In this document: piece after piece, positions 1 through 7,804 of the stretch
Layout of the letters: each line of letters opens with the position of its first letter
Numbering within the stretch: the stretch's first letter is position 1
NCBI GenBank assembly: GCA_900469445.1
Contig: UBXM01000026.1
Coordinates: forward strand, 35,615-99,614
Origin: Hyphomicrobiales bacterium
GTDB lineage: Bacteria > Pseudomonadota > Alphaproteobacteria > Rhizobiales > Rhizobiaceae
Direction: 5' to 3'
Length of the DNA stretch: 64,000 nucleotides
Made by a program: the position numbers and the translations under genes
The notes under the pieces: model-generated
Seen by the model: only the letters and a program-made list of their open reading frames with translations
Told to the model about the DNA's origin: nothing
Databases searched by the model: none

Positions 1-1
1 G

Positions 2-586
2 ATCTGCGGCAATGCCTATCTGGCGCCGCTGTTTCCGCAGGTGCATGGGCGGATGATGCCGGTATCGAGCCAGGTGATGGTGACGGAACCGCTCGATGCC
101 TCGCTGATCGAAAGCCTGCTGCCGGCCAATTACTGCATCGAGGATGCCAATTACATTCTCGACTATTATCGCCGCACCGCCGACAACCGGCTGCTTTATG
201 GCGGGGGCATCGGATATGGCGGGTCCGACCCGAAGAACCTGACCGGCGTGATCCGGCCGAACATGCTGAAAACGTTTCCGCAGTTGAAGGATACGAAGAT
301 CGACTATGCGTGGAGCGGCAATTTCGCGCTGACGCTGACCCGTATCCCGCATATGGGGAAACTGACGGACAAGGTCTATTTCTCCCATGGCGACAGCGGC
401 CATGGTGTCACGACAACGCATCTCCTGGGAAAGATTCTCGGCGAGGCGGTGGCCGGCCATGCCGAACGGTTCGACGTGTGGGCATCGCTGCCCAACCTGC
501 CCTTCCCCGGCGGACGGATGTTCCGCGTGCCGCTTACCGCGCTTGGCGCATGGTATTACGGCTTCAGGGACAAGCTCGGCGTCTGA
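2..586 (+). CDS. FAD-dependent oxidoreductase, C-terminal part (gamma-glutamylputrescine oxidase-like)
   Basis: The reading frame is open from the window edge, so the 5' part with the FAD-binding region is missing; about 194 residues are present. The visible part begins ICGNAYL and continues with a 'VTEPLDAS' segment and a C-terminal 'FSHGDSGHGVTTTHLLGKI' stretch. These align by eye with the DAO/PuuB-type oxidase encoded at 51338-52627, which has TNAYIGDL, 'ATEPLDA' and 'GYSGHGVMLSNYCGK' in the same order. This family oxidises amines or gamma-glutamylated polyamines using FAD. The downstream neighbour is a convergent TetR gene 18 bp away. Family assignment is firm; the substrate is inferred only from the paralogue. 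Confidence 0.8.
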   Translation: MCGNAYLAPLFPQVHGRMMPVSSQVMVTEPLDASLIESLLPANYCIEDANYILDYYRRTADNRLLYGGGIGYGGSDPKNLTGVIRPNMLKTFPQLKDTKIDYAWSGNFALTLTRIPHMGKLTDKVYFSHGDSGHGVTTTHLLGKILGEAVAGHAERFDVWASLPNLPFPGGRMFRVPLTALGAWYYGFRDKLGV

Positions 587-604
587 AGACGCCGAGCTAG
601 CTTA

Positions 605-1288
605 TCAGACAGCCGCCTCGGGGAAATGTCCCTTGAGGAAATAGGTCGCATGGGTGCGCACAATCGACTTGAACTGCGCGGAAATCTGCGTTGCCTCATC
701 CGGTACCATCAGCGCCAGACGCAATGTTGCGCCCGCCATGTGGAACATGACGAACAGGGTCCGGGCATAACTCTCACGCAGGTGCTCAGCCACGAAATGA
801 TGCGTAAGCTGATAGAATACATCGGCCTGAGCACGGGTTTCAGCGATATCGAGATCGGCAAGCGCCTTGTCAGCCTGGATCGCATTCAGCAGATCCTGTG
901 TCGAAGGCTCGCGGCGCATGCGCTCGTAATATACATCGAAAAGAGCGTGGGTCGCGCTCAAGGCGTCATCGGCGGTCTCGATGCCGGAGACATGGCCGGC
1001 GATCAATTCGCGAACATCATCGACATAAAGCTCATAGAGCATGGCGATAATGGCCGACTTGTTGGGGAAATACTGGTAGACCGAAGCGATGGGACCGCCG
1101 GAAAGAGCTGCGATCTCCTTCATCGTGACGGCATCAATACCCTTCTGACCGATCAGTTCCTTCGCGACTTTCAGGATCTCGCCTATACGCTCACGACTTC
1201 TTTCCTGTTTCGGCACCCGGCGAAGCGCGGCACGTCCCGCGCCCTGGCTCGACTCCTGCATGCGATCTCTTTTCCCACCAACACTCAT
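605..1288 (-). CDS. TetR/AcrR family transcriptional regulator
   Basis: A 227-residue protein with an N-terminal TetR helix-turn-helix (GIDAVTMKEIAALSGGPIAS then VYQYFPNKSAI) followed by a variable ligand-binding helical domain. The ATG at 1288 is chosen; an in-frame TTG at 1309 would add seven residues. Neither has a strong ribosome binding site. An imperfect palindrome lies just upstream (1314-1334) and would suit autoregulation. It is convergent with the partial oxidase gene. The target genes and ligand cannot be read from the sequence. Confidence 0.9.
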   Translation of the reverse strand: MSVGGKRDRMQESSQGAGRAALRRVPKQERSRERIGEILKVAKELIGQKGIDAVTMKEIAALSGGPIASVYQYFPNKSAIIAMLYELYVDDVRELIAGHVSGIETADDALSATHALFDVYYERMRREPSTQDLLNAIQADKALADLDIAETRAQADVFYQLTHHFVAEHLRESYARTLFVMFHMAGATLRLALMVPDEATQISAQFKSIVRTHATYFLKGHFPEAAV

Positions 1289-1313
1289 TGACAAAACGTC
1301 ATCGGCCAAACCG

Positions 1314-1334
1314 ATAACGCTAATTGAGTGTTAT
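1314..1334. promoter_or_regulatory. Candidate TetR operator
   Basis: A 21-bp imperfect palindrome with outer arms ATAAC and GTTAT and about 16 of 21 positions matching its own reverse complement. It ends 26 bp upstream of the ATG of the TetR gene. Position and symmetry suit a TetR autoregulatory operator; there is no direct evidence of binding. Confidence 0.45.
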
Positions 1335-1428
1335 ACGTATTAGGGAGAGTTTCAGATCACTGAACCAAGCAAAAAATGTAAATAAAAGTTTAATTCACCA
1401 AGAATTGTCGATCCAGGCCAGCCATCGC

Positions 1429-1950
1429 TTAACTGTTTTCCCGCCAGAGTTTTTCCAGCCTGCCGATTGCATCCTCTACGATCTGCGGAACCGAGGCGTC
1501 GATATCGACGGTCACCACATTGATCTCACCTTCGGGGCTTTCGAGCGTGGCAAGCTGGCTCTGCAGCAGGGAGGTCGGCATGAAATGCCCCGTGCGTGCG
1601 CCCATGCGGGAGGCCAGCAGTTCCGGCGAGCCCTTGAGAAAAACGAAATAGAGCGGATCGCCGCCGGCCGAACGCAGCCTTTCCCGGTAGATCTTCTTCA
1701 GCGAGGAGCAGGTCACGACGATATCCTCACCGGCGGCGCGGGCGGCTTTAAGCTCATTGCCGATGATATCGAGCCACGGCCAGCGATCCTCATCGGTCAG
1801 CGGCGTGCCTTCCGCCATCTTTCTGACATTAGCCTCCGGATGCAGCCGGTCGCCTTCGACAAATTTGCAGCCGAGACGATTTGCCAGAAGATCGGCAATC
1901 GAGGTTTTCCCGGCACCGCTGACACCCATGACGATGATCGCCTTCGACAT
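1429..1950 (-). CDS. gntK: Gluconokinase
   Basis: A 173-residue kinase of normal family length that phosphorylates D-gluconate to 6-phosphogluconate, the Entner-Doudoroff substrate. It starts IIVMGVSGAGKTSIADLLA, giving the P-loop GVSGAGKT. It continues with the gluconokinase hallmarks EGDRLHP and NVRKMAEGTPLTDEDRWPWL, and later 'TCSSLKKIYRERLR'. The ATG follows a GGGAG site nine bases upstream. It lies 45 bp behind the AbrB-type transporter gene on the same strand, so the two may be cotranscribed. The product would feed the edd pathway encoded at 54-57 kb. Confidence 0.95.
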   Translation of the reverse strand: MSKAIIVMGVSGAGKTSIADLLANRLGCKFVEGDRLHPEANVRKMAEGTPLTDEDRWPWLDIIGNELKAARAAGEDIVVTCSSLKKIYRERLRSAGGDPLYFVFLKGSPELLASRMGARTGHFMPTSLLQSQLATLESPEGEINVVTVDIDASVPQIVEDAIGRLEKLWRENS

Positions 1951-1995
1951 TCGTTTCTTCTCCCTGCCTGCATTTGCGCGTCTTGCGCGGTAAGC

Positions 1996-3027
1996 CTATT
2001 TCAATCTCGCATCCCTGCCGATGACAAACGGCATCAGCACGGAGAGGAACATCAGTCTTAGCACATGGTGCGCGCCGACATAGGTCGGATCAGCGTTCAA
2101 CATGACGGCCATGGCGGCCATGGTTTCCAGCCCACCGGGCGAAAAGGCGATCAGCGCGGCATCGAGCGGCACATCGGCCAGATAGGAAACGCTAACCGCA
2201 ATGCCCGCAGCAAGCGCCATGACGACGACGGTGACAACGAGGCCGGAGACGATGGCGACGCGCAGATCGGCGAAGGACAGGCCGGAAAAGCGCGATCCGA
2301 TCAGCGAGCCGAGCAGCACATAGATCGGGATCAGCAGCCAGTTGGGAACGGTGCCGGAAACGGAGCCGGTGATATGGGTGGAGATCGAGACGAAGACGCC
2401 GCCTATCAGAAGTGCTGCGGGAAACTTCCAGCGCTGGAAAAGCAGACCGAAACCGGCCGAAACGATCACCATGACGATGAAGATCGGCATGCTCATCGAC
2501 TGGGGCAGCACGATCACGTCACTGCCGGCGAGATCGAAGAATTCGACGATCAGCGGGACACTGATCGTCAGCGCGAGCACGCGCACGCTCTGGGAAATGC
2601 TGACTGCACGCAGATCGCAGCGCATTTCCGCGGCAAGGCTGAGCACGTAACTCAAATGGCCGGGCGATGCCGCCAGAAGCGCCGTGGTGCGATCATAACG
2701 GAACAGCCATTGCAGTATCCAGGCGGCGGAGAAAAGCAGGATGACGACCGCGACGAAAACCATGATGAAACTGAGCGGCCATGTGCGCGCGGCAACAAAA
2801 ATCTCCGGCGTTACCGTGGAGCCCATCGAGATGCCGATGATGACGAAGCAGGCGTTGCGGACGAGATGCGGCACTCCGAGACGAAGCCCGGCAAGTCCTG
2901 CGAATGTGACGGCAACCGCTGAGCCGATCAGATAGGGGGCCGGCAAGCCGATGGCGATCGCGACAAGCGCGCCGGCGGTTCCGATCAGCGACGTCATCAA
3001 AAACTGGCGTAGTTCTGGAAAATTCAT
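1996..3027 (-). CDS. AbrB-family (ammonia monooxygenase-type) integral membrane protein
   Basis: A 343-residue, strongly hydrophobic protein with about ten to eleven membrane segments and an internal duplication, typical of the AbrB-duplication transporter family (COG3180-like). It has glycine-rich turns such as 'IGLPAPYLIGSAVAV' near residues 26-40 and a 'AFSPGGLETMAAMAVMLNADPTYVGAHHVLR' C-terminal region in which SPGG-E is the family signature. The substrate of this family is not established. Placement 45 bp ahead of gluconokinase hints at a sugar-acid link, but this is only context. A strong terminator (3152-3178) separates it from rirA upstream. Confidence 0.8.
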   Translation of the reverse strand: MNFPELRQFLMTSLIGTAGALVAIAIGLPAPYLIGSAVAVTFAGLAGLRLGVPHLVRNACFVIIGISMGSTVTPEIFVAARTWPLSFIMVFVAVVILLFSAAWILQWLFRYDRTTALLAASPGHLSYVLSLAAEMRCDLRAVSISQSVRVLALTISVPLIVEFFDLAGSDVIVLPQSMSMPIFIVMVIVSAGFGLLFQRWKFPAALLIGGVFVSISTHITGSVSGTVPNWLLIPIYVLLGSLIGSRFSGLSFADLRVAIVSGLVVTVVVMALAAGIAVSVSYLADVPLDAALIAFSPGGLETMAAMAVMLNADPTYVGAHHVLRLMFLSVLMPFVIGRDARLK

Positions 3028-3151
3028 AAAGACCGGTCCTGACGCCTGCCGGTGCGACAGGCTGCCGACGCGGCAGGCCGCCGGTGTGGCAAGGCAGTAT
3101 TCGTTCTAGCCGTCGGAGCAGGAAGGTCAACCAGACATAGTCCGCATAAAC

Positions 3152-3178
3152 AAAAACGCCGGAGCGACCGGCGTTTTT
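3152..3178 (-). terminator. Rho-independent terminator after rirA
   Basis: An eleven-base inverted repeat (AAAAACGCCGG / CCGGCGTTTTT) around the five-base loop AGCGA. On the minus strand the stem ends in a T run 28 bases past the rirA stop codon, so it terminates rirA and insulates the AbrB-gntK unit. Confidence 0.9.
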
Positions 3179-3205
3179 GTTTCAGTCGATACGGTATGCG
3201 GAAAA

Positions 3206-3679
3206 TCAGGCGGCGGGCGCCACGACCTTCTTCATATCGATGTTTTCAAGACCGAGAAGGAAGTTGATCTGCGGACGCGCCTTGACCAGATCATCGATCG
3301 TATATTCGGCAAGCACGTCGAAAAAGGCGTTCAAGGCCTTGCGCAGCGCGGAATTGAGACCGCAGCTGTCGACCAGAGGACATTCGATCGCGCCGTCATC
3401 CTCGAAACATTCCGCCATGGCGAAACTGTCTTCCGTGACGCGCACGACATCGAAAAGAGTGATCTTGTCGGCAGCGCGACCGAGCTTCACGCCGCCATTG
3501 CGGCCACGCACGGTCTCGACCAGACCCGCCCTGTTGAGCGGCTGAAGGATCTTGAACAGGAACAGTTCGGACACGCCGTAAGCCTTGGCAATCTCCGGAA
3601 TGCGGCTGAGATGCCCATTGTTCGCTGCGCAATACATCAGCATTCTTACGGCATAATTGGTTTGTTTGGTCAGGCGCAT
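3206..3679 (-). CDS. rirA: Iron-responsive Rrf2-family regulator RirA
   Basis: A 157-residue Rrf2 protein. The N-terminus MRLTKQTNYAVRMLMYCAAN, the winged-helix stretch 'LSRIPEIAKAYGVSELFLFK' and the 'LNSALRKALNAFF' region match rhizobial RirA as I know it. Three cysteines at residues 91, 100 and 106 (CX8CX5C) are the ligands of the 4Fe-4S cluster that senses iron in this family. RirA represses iron uptake genes when iron is sufficient. The start is the ATG at 3679. The promoter carries an Irr-type box overlapping the -35 region, consistent with reported Irr control of rirA in Agrobacterium. It is followed by its own terminator. Confidence 0.96.
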   Translation of the reverse strand: MRLTKQTNYAVRMLMYCAANNGHLSRIPEIAKAYGVSELFLFKILQPLNRAGLVETVRGRNGGVKLGRAADKITLFDVVRVTEDSFAMAECFEDDGAIECPLVDSCGLNSALRKALNAFFDVLAEYTIDDLVKARPQINFLLGLENIDMKKVVAPAA

Positions 3680-3707
3680 GATGGTCTCCGAAGACTCGAG
3701 AGAGCTC

Positions 3708-3743
3708 TATATAGACGCTTCCCTAGTTTTGAACAATTCCAAA
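3708..3743 (-). promoter_or_regulatory. rirA promoter with Irr-type iron control element
   Basis: Read on the minus strand, TTGTTC and TATATA are separated by 17 bases and lie just upstream of rirA, a good sigma-70 promoter. The 17-mer TTTGGAATTGTTCAAAA (3727-3743) overlaps the -35 box and matches the Irr iron control element pattern TTTAGAAnnnTTCTAAA at 12 of 14 defined positions. Binding of Irr here would block transcription of rirA when iron is low. The promoter is read directly; the factor is inferred. Confidence 0.65.
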
Positions 3744-4036
3744 ATAGGAAAATCGGGATCATGTTTTCAAGTCCACTAATTCACTAAATGCACGAAAAAG
3801 CAAATCCTGAATGAAAATATCAACATATAGCAACCAGCAGATGTGGCCATCTCTCATAAATTATCGCTATTTACACCCTCGCCGGCCTGTTTTCATTGAC
3901 GAAAGGCATTTTTCGGAGACGCTGTGACAATAGGCTCGAGCAGCCGGTCGTCTTCCTTGAAAGATCACCGGACAGGATCGCTGGAACCAGAAAGCGGCCT
4001 TTCAGCCAATAATGATGCCGAAAGTCGGCGGTAAGC

Positions 4037-4165
4037 TCAGCCGATCGACATCGCGATGGCAATTGCCGCGGATACGCTCAAAGCTATTGTGGCTGCCAGA
4101 ATGCTGAGGCCAATACGCGCCAAATGCGCGCGACGGGCGCGCTTTTCGTCCCACTCGTAAACCAT
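4037..4165 (-). CDS. Small single-span membrane protein (42 aa)
   Basis: A short gene with an ATG at 4165 and a GGGAG ribosome binding site seven bases upstream. The product has a charged N-terminus (MVYEWDEKRARRAHLARIG) and then one hydrophobic helix rich in alanine and isoleucine up to the stop. I do not recognise the family. A similar-style 44-residue gene with an Arg/Ala-rich N-terminus and one helix lies at 48274-48408. The 357 bases between this gene and rirA otherwise hold only the rirA promoter. Confidence 0.55.
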   Translation of the reverse strand: MVYEWDEKRARRAHLARIGLSILAATIALSVSAAIAIAMSIG

Positions 4166-4253
4166 GACATAACTCCCACTCCTACCCGCGCCAATTTAGG
4201 GCAACAGGCGGCCACGTCAATCTTTCGTGAGGGATAGTTTACATAAGTGCCTT

Positions 4254-4281
4254 GATGGCGGGCACGACAGCACCCGCCATC
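4254..4281 (-). terminator. Hairpin downstream of mmsA
   Basis: A nine-base inverted repeat (GATGGCGGG / CCCGCCATC) with a ten-base loop, starting 13 bases beyond the mmsA stop codon on the minus strand. It lacks a clear T run, so it may be a weak terminator or a 3'-end stabiliser. Confidence 0.5.
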
Positions 4282-4294
4282 AGGGGTGTTTCGA

Positions 4295-5791
4295 CTACTT
4301 CATGACCGGCATGACGAACTCTGCGCCGTCCTTGATGCCGGAAGGCCAGCGGGCGGTGATCGTCTTGGTCTTGGTCCAGAACTTGATCGAATCCGTGCCG
4401 TGCTGGTTCAGGTCGCCGAAGGACGATGCCTTCCAGCCGCCGAAGGAATGATAGGCGAGCGGAACCGGGATCGGCACGTTGATACCGATCATGCCGATAT
4501 TGATGCGGGAGGCGAAATCGCGTGCGGCATCGCCGTCGCGGGTATAGATCGCGACGCCATTGCCATATTCGTGCTTCATCGGCAGCGACAGGGCTTCCTC
4601 GTAATTCGGCGCGCGGACGACGGAAAGCACCGGACCGAAGATTTCCTGCTTATAGATTTCCATGTCCGGGGTGACGTTGTCGAACAATGAGCCGCCGACG
4701 AAATAGCCTTCTTCATAACCCTGAAGCTTGAAGCCGCGGCCATCGACCAGGAGCTTGGCGCCCTCTTCGACACCCTTGTCGATCAGACCGTTGATACGTT
4801 CCTGCGCAGCCTTGGTGACGACCGGGCCCATGTCGGCCTTGTCGTCCGTGTAAGGCCCGATGCGCAGGCTCTCGATCTTCGGGATCAGCTTGTCGACCAG
4901 CCGGTTGGCGGTTTCCTCACCGACCGGGACGGCAACGGAGACGGCCATGCAGCGCTCGCCGGCCGAACCGTAACCGGCCCCCATCAGCGCGTTGACGGCC
5001 TGATCGAGATCGGCATCCGGCATGATGATCATGTGGTTCTTGGCACCGCCGAAGCACTGGGCGCGCTTGCCGTTCTGCGCGGCCGTGCCATAGACATAAC
5101 GGGCGATCGGGGTGGAGCCGACGAAGGAGACGGCACCGATATCCGGGTCGGTCAGGATCGCATCGACGGCCGCCTTGTCGCCGTTGATGACATTGAGGAT
5201 GCCGGCCGGGAGGCCAGCCTCGATCATCAATTCGGCCAGACGCAGCGGTACGGACGGGTCGCGCTCGGACGGTTTGAGGATGAAAGCGTTGCCGCAGGCG
5301 ATGGCGGGCGCGAACATCCACATCGGGATCATGGCTGGAAAGTTGAAGGGCGTAATGCCGGCGCCGATGCCAACCGGCTGGCGGATCGAATACATGTCGA
5401 TCGCGGGGCCTGCGCCTTCGGTGAACTCGCCCTTGGAGAGATGCGGAATGCCGATGACGAATTCGCAGACTTCCAGGCCACGGACGATATCGCCTTTCGA
5501 GTCTTCAACCGTCTTGCCATGCTCCTTCGACAGCAGGACGGCGAGTTCATCCATGTTCTGATTGAGCAGATCGACGAATTTCATGAAGACGCGAGCGCGG
5601 CGCTGGGGATTGGTGGCCGCCCATGCCGGCTGGGCCGCCTTGGCACTTTCGACCGCGGCGCGGATTTCGGATACGCTTGCAAGCGCGAGCTTGGCCTGCA
5701 CTTCGCCGGTTGCAGGGTTAAAGACGTCAGCCGTGCGTCCGCTCGTTCCGGCGACATGCTTGCCGCCGATGAAATGACCGATTTCCTTCAT
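4295..5791 (-). CDS. mmsA: CoA-acylating methylmalonate-semialdehyde dehydrogenase
   Basis: A 498-residue aldehyde dehydrogenase that converts methylmalonate semialdehyde to propionyl-CoA and malonate semialdehyde to acetyl-CoA, in valine and myo-inositol breakdown. It has the nucleotide-binding 'ITPFNFPAMIPMWM' segment, the family-typical 'FGGAKNHMIIMPDADLDQAVNAL' and the catalytic cysteine in GSAGERCMAVSVAV. The ATG at 5791 has an AGGAGG site; an upstream extension to 5830 lacks one and overlaps the promoter. A divergent LysR gene starts 109 bases away. It may equally be named iolA; valine versus inositol use cannot be told here because no iol genes are adjacent. Confidence 0.93.
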   Translation of the reverse strand: MKEIGHFIGGKHVAGTSGRTADVFNPATGEVQAKLALASVSEIRAAVESAKAAQPAWAATNPQRRARVFMKFVDLLNQNMDELAVLLSKEHGKTVEDSKGDIVRGLEVCEFVIGIPHLSKGEFTEGAGPAIDMYSIRQPVGIGAGITPFNFPAMIPMWMFAPAIACGNAFILKPSERDPSVPLRLAELMIEAGLPAGILNVINGDKAAVDAILTDPDIGAVSFVGSTPIARYVYGTAAQNGKRAQCFGGAKNHMIIMPDADLDQAVNALMGAGYGSAGERCMAVSVAVPVGEETANRLVDKLIPKIESLRIGPYTDDKADMGPVVTKAAQERINGLIDKGVEEGAKLLVDGRGFKLQGYEEGYFVGGSLFDNVTPDMEIYKQEIFGPVLSVVRAPNYEEALSLPMKHEYGNGVAIYTRDGDAARDFASRINIGMIGINVPIPVPLAYHSFGGWKASSFGDLNQHGTDSIKFWTKTKTITARWPSGIKDGAEFVMPVMK

Positions 5792-5835
5792 GGGTTTCCT
5801 CCTGGTTTTCTCTGTGAGGCAGAATGTCACTCGAA

Positions 5836-5878
5836 TTTGCGCAATTCAACGCGATAGTTTACGCAACTGTTGTGCAAA
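5836..5878. promoter_or_regulatory. Repeated TTGCGCAA-type sites between mmsA and the LysR gene
   Basis: The 108-bp divergent intergenic region contains TTTGCGCAA (5836-5844) and its near-inverse TTGTGCAAA (5870-5878), with a third related half site TTTACGCAA between them. Inverted sites of this kind in a LysR/target divergent promoter are the usual arrangement for LysR binding. Confidence 0.5.
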
Positions 5879-5899
5879 TTTCGACATTAGGGCGCTTCG

Positions 5900-6793
5900 A
5901 TGGACTGGGACGATGTCAGGATGTTTCTGGCGGTGGCACGGACCGGCCAGCTACTTTCCGCCTCGCGACGCCTCGGCATCAACCATGCCACGCTCGGGCG
6001 CAGGATGACAGCGCTGGAGGATGCGCTGCAGACGCGGCTTCTCGTGCGCCGCACCAATGGCTGCACGCTGACGGCGGAAGGCGAGGTGCTGCTGGCGGCG
6101 GCGGAAAAGATGGAAACCGAAATGCTCTCGGCGCAGGCGCGGACCGCCAGTACCGACACGGTGATTGCCGGAACGGTGCGGATCGGCGCGCCGGATGGTT
6201 TCGGCGTCTCCTTTCTCGCATCGCGAATGGGCCACCTCACCCGCCGGCATCCCGAACTGAAAATCCAGCTGGTGCCGGTGCCGCGTCATTTTTCGCTGTC
6301 GCAGCGCGAGGCGGATATCGCCATCACCATCGAGCAGCCGGAACAGGGCCGGCTCGTCTCTTCCAGGCTGACCGACTACACGCTCGGGCTTTATGCCTCG
6401 CGCGCCTATCTGGACGCGGCGGGCAAACCGGCGACGGCAGAGGAATTAAGACGGCACGCGCGGGTTGGTTATGTCGAGGACCTGATCTTTTCGCCGTCGC
6501 TGAATTTTACCGGCGAGATCATGCGCGACTGGGATGCGGGGTTCGAGATATCGAGCGCCATCGGCCAGACCGAAGCGGTCAAGGCGGGCGCCGGCATCGG
6601 CATTCTGCATGACTATGTGGCGCGGCAATATCCCGAACTGGTCAGAGTGCTGCCCGAGGTGACGCTCAGGCGATCCTACTGGACGACCTATCACGAAACA
6701 TCACGCGATCTTGCGCGGCTACGGATCGTCGTCGATTACATCCGCGAACTTGTGGCGGCGGAAAGCCATATCTTCGTTGCCGAACCGGCGTAG
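5900..6793 (+). CDS. LysR family transcriptional regulator
   Basis: A 297-residue LysR protein with the N-terminal winged helix (DVRMFLAVARTGQLLSASRR, GINHATLGRRMTALEDALQTRLLVRR) and an effector domain starting 'AGTVRIGAPDGFGVSFLASRM'. It is divergent from mmsA and separated from it by 108 bp with repeated TTGCGCAA-like sites, so mmsA is the most likely target. The ATG at 5900 gives the standard LysR start (MDWDDVRMFLAV). Effector unknown; a catabolic intermediate of valine or inositol would fit. Confidence 0.9.
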   Translation: MDWDDVRMFLAVARTGQLLSASRRLGINHATLGRRMTALEDALQTRLLVRRTNGCTLTAEGEVLLAAAEKMETEMLSAQARTASTDTVIAGTVRIGAPDGFGVSFLASRMGHLTRRHPELKIQLVPVPRHFSLSQREADIAITIEQPEQGRLVSSRLTDYTLGLYASRAYLDAAGKPATAEELRRHARVGYVEDLIFSPSLNFTGEIMRDWDAGFEISSAIGQTEAVKAGAGIGILHDYVARQYPELVRVLPEVTLRRSYWTTYHETSRDLARLRIVVDYIRELVAAESHIFVAEPA

Positions 6794-6828
6794 CAAGTCT
6801 CGAAAAATGCGACGGATCCGCTTTTTGC

Positions 6829-7194
6829 TCAGAGGGACTGGAGAGCGATGCGGTTGCCCTCACTGTCGGCGATCTCTGCGACAAAGCCGGTGTCGTTGAC
6901 CGGCGTCTTGGCAAACAGGATTTCGCTTCCCTGTGCGACGGCCCTCGCCAGGACGTCGTCAATGTCTTCGACGGAAAAATAAACGACCGATCCATCTTTG
7001 CTCGGCACGTAGATATCGCCTTGCGCAAGCGCGCCGCTGGCGCCGTCTTTGCCTTCCTCAAAGGGGAAATAGGCCATCCGGCTGCCATGGATGGTCACCA
7101 CATCGCCGAAAGCCACGCCGAAAACGGCATGATAGAAGATCATCGCTCGCTTAAGATCGGTAACCGGTATCTCAACATGCGCGATCAGGTTCAT
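6829..7194 (-). CDS. VOC (glyoxalase/bleomycin resistance-like) family protein
   Basis: A 121-residue single-module VOC protein. It starts 'LIAHVEIPVTDLKRAMIFYHAVFG' and ends 'GFVAEIADSEGNRIALQSL', with the expected beta-alpha-beta-beta-beta pattern; candidate metal ligands are the His near residue 6 and the C-terminal Glu in the EGNR motif. Such proteins include dioxygenases, glyoxalases and resistance proteins; the substrate cannot be inferred. It is preceded on the same strand by a small HTH gene with its own terminator, so it is probably transcribed alone. Confidence 0.85.
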   Translation of the reverse strand: MNLIAHVEIPVTDLKRAMIFYHAVFGVAFGDVVTIHGSRMAYFPFEEGKDGASGALAQGDIYVPSKDGSVVYFSVEDIDDVLARAVAQGSEILFAKTPVNDTGFVAEIADSEGNRIALQSL

Positions 7195-7277
7195 CGTCTA
7201 CTCACAAGCAACGGCCAAGGGTGCGGCACACCCATCTGCAGCGCCGGATAACAGAAGCGCTTTGCCATAAAATGAAT

Positions 7278-7299
7278 AAGCCCGGCCAAGGCCGGGCTT
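7278..7299 (-). terminator. Terminator after the small HTH gene
   Basis: A ten-base perfect inverted repeat (AAGCCCGGCC / GGCCGGGCTT) followed on the minus strand by a T-rich tract, 18 bases past the stop codon of the 81-residue HTH protein gene. Confidence 0.85.
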
Positions 7300-7317
7300 T
7301 CTGGAGTGCCGCTTTGG

Positions 7318-7563
7318 TCAGGCGACGAGAAGCGCCGACGGGGGCAATTTCAGCGCCACGGCAATGCGTTTCAGCTTGGCCGGATCGGCATTCAGGCCTT
7401 CTTCGACACCAACAATCTCCTCGTGCACGAGGCCGGTGGTCAAAGAAAGGTCATCTATGCTGTAGCCTGCGGCAACCCGCGCTTCAGCGACGGCCCGTGC
7501 CACATGACCCGAGAGAACGGCGCCGCTTTGGGATGCCTTGATGTTGTTAATTGACACTGTCAT
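7318..7563 (-). CDS. Small XRE-like helix-turn-helix protein (81 aa)
   Basis: The start is the ATG at 7563, with AAGGATG upstream; an extended start at 7593 is less likely. The product has an XRE-like fold by eye: helices 'HVARAVAEARVAAGYSIDDLSLTTGLVHEEIVGVEEGLN' (residues 19-57) resemble helix 1-turn-helix 2/3 of Cro/CI repressors, followed by 'DPAKLKRIAVALKLPPSALL'. It would be a compact DNA-binding protein with no sensor domain. A TTGTGCA/TGCACAA inverted repeat about 110 bp upstream could be its operator. It faces away from the hypothetical gene at 7805. Confidence 0.7.
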   Translation of the reverse strand: MTVSINNIKASQSGAVLSGHVARAVAEARVAAGYSIDDLSLTTGLVHEEIVGVEEGLNADPAKLKRIAVALKLPPSALLVA

Positions 7564-7669
7564 GGTTTCATCCTTCTTGAAAAAACCCGGCATTTACAGC
7601 GGGTGAAGGGGGTCATATGACCCAGACTGCGACATGCGGTCGCGGGACAAACATAGGCCATATTTGGGT

Positions 7670-7699
7670 TTGTGCAATAGCGAATGGTGCAATGCACAA
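7670..7699. promoter_or_regulatory. Inverted repeat between divergent small genes
   Basis: TTGTGCA (7670-7676) and TGCACAA (7693-7699) form an inverted repeat with a 16-base spacer that itself contains GGTGCAA. It lies between the small HTH gene (minus) and the gene at 7805 (plus) and could be an operator for the HTH protein. No binding evidence. Confidence 0.35.
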
Positions 7700-7804
7700 T
7701 ACATAAAGCGAAAAAGCGGCGGCGCCTCCGTATCTTCGGTGGCAAAAATTCAGGCAGAACCAAAGCGGATTCTGCGCGTTTACAAGGCAAACGAGGACAG
7801 GATC

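Noticed and set aside
1280..1332. Inverted repeat AACACTCA/TGAGTGTT around the TetR start
   Set aside because: Arms lie 37 bases apart and one is inside the coding sequence; the compact palindrome at 1314-1334 is the better operator candidate.
3871..4062. 63-codon minus-strand ORF between rirA and the small membrane gene
   Set aside because: No ribosome binding site, no motif, and it overlaps the end of the better supported 42-residue gene.
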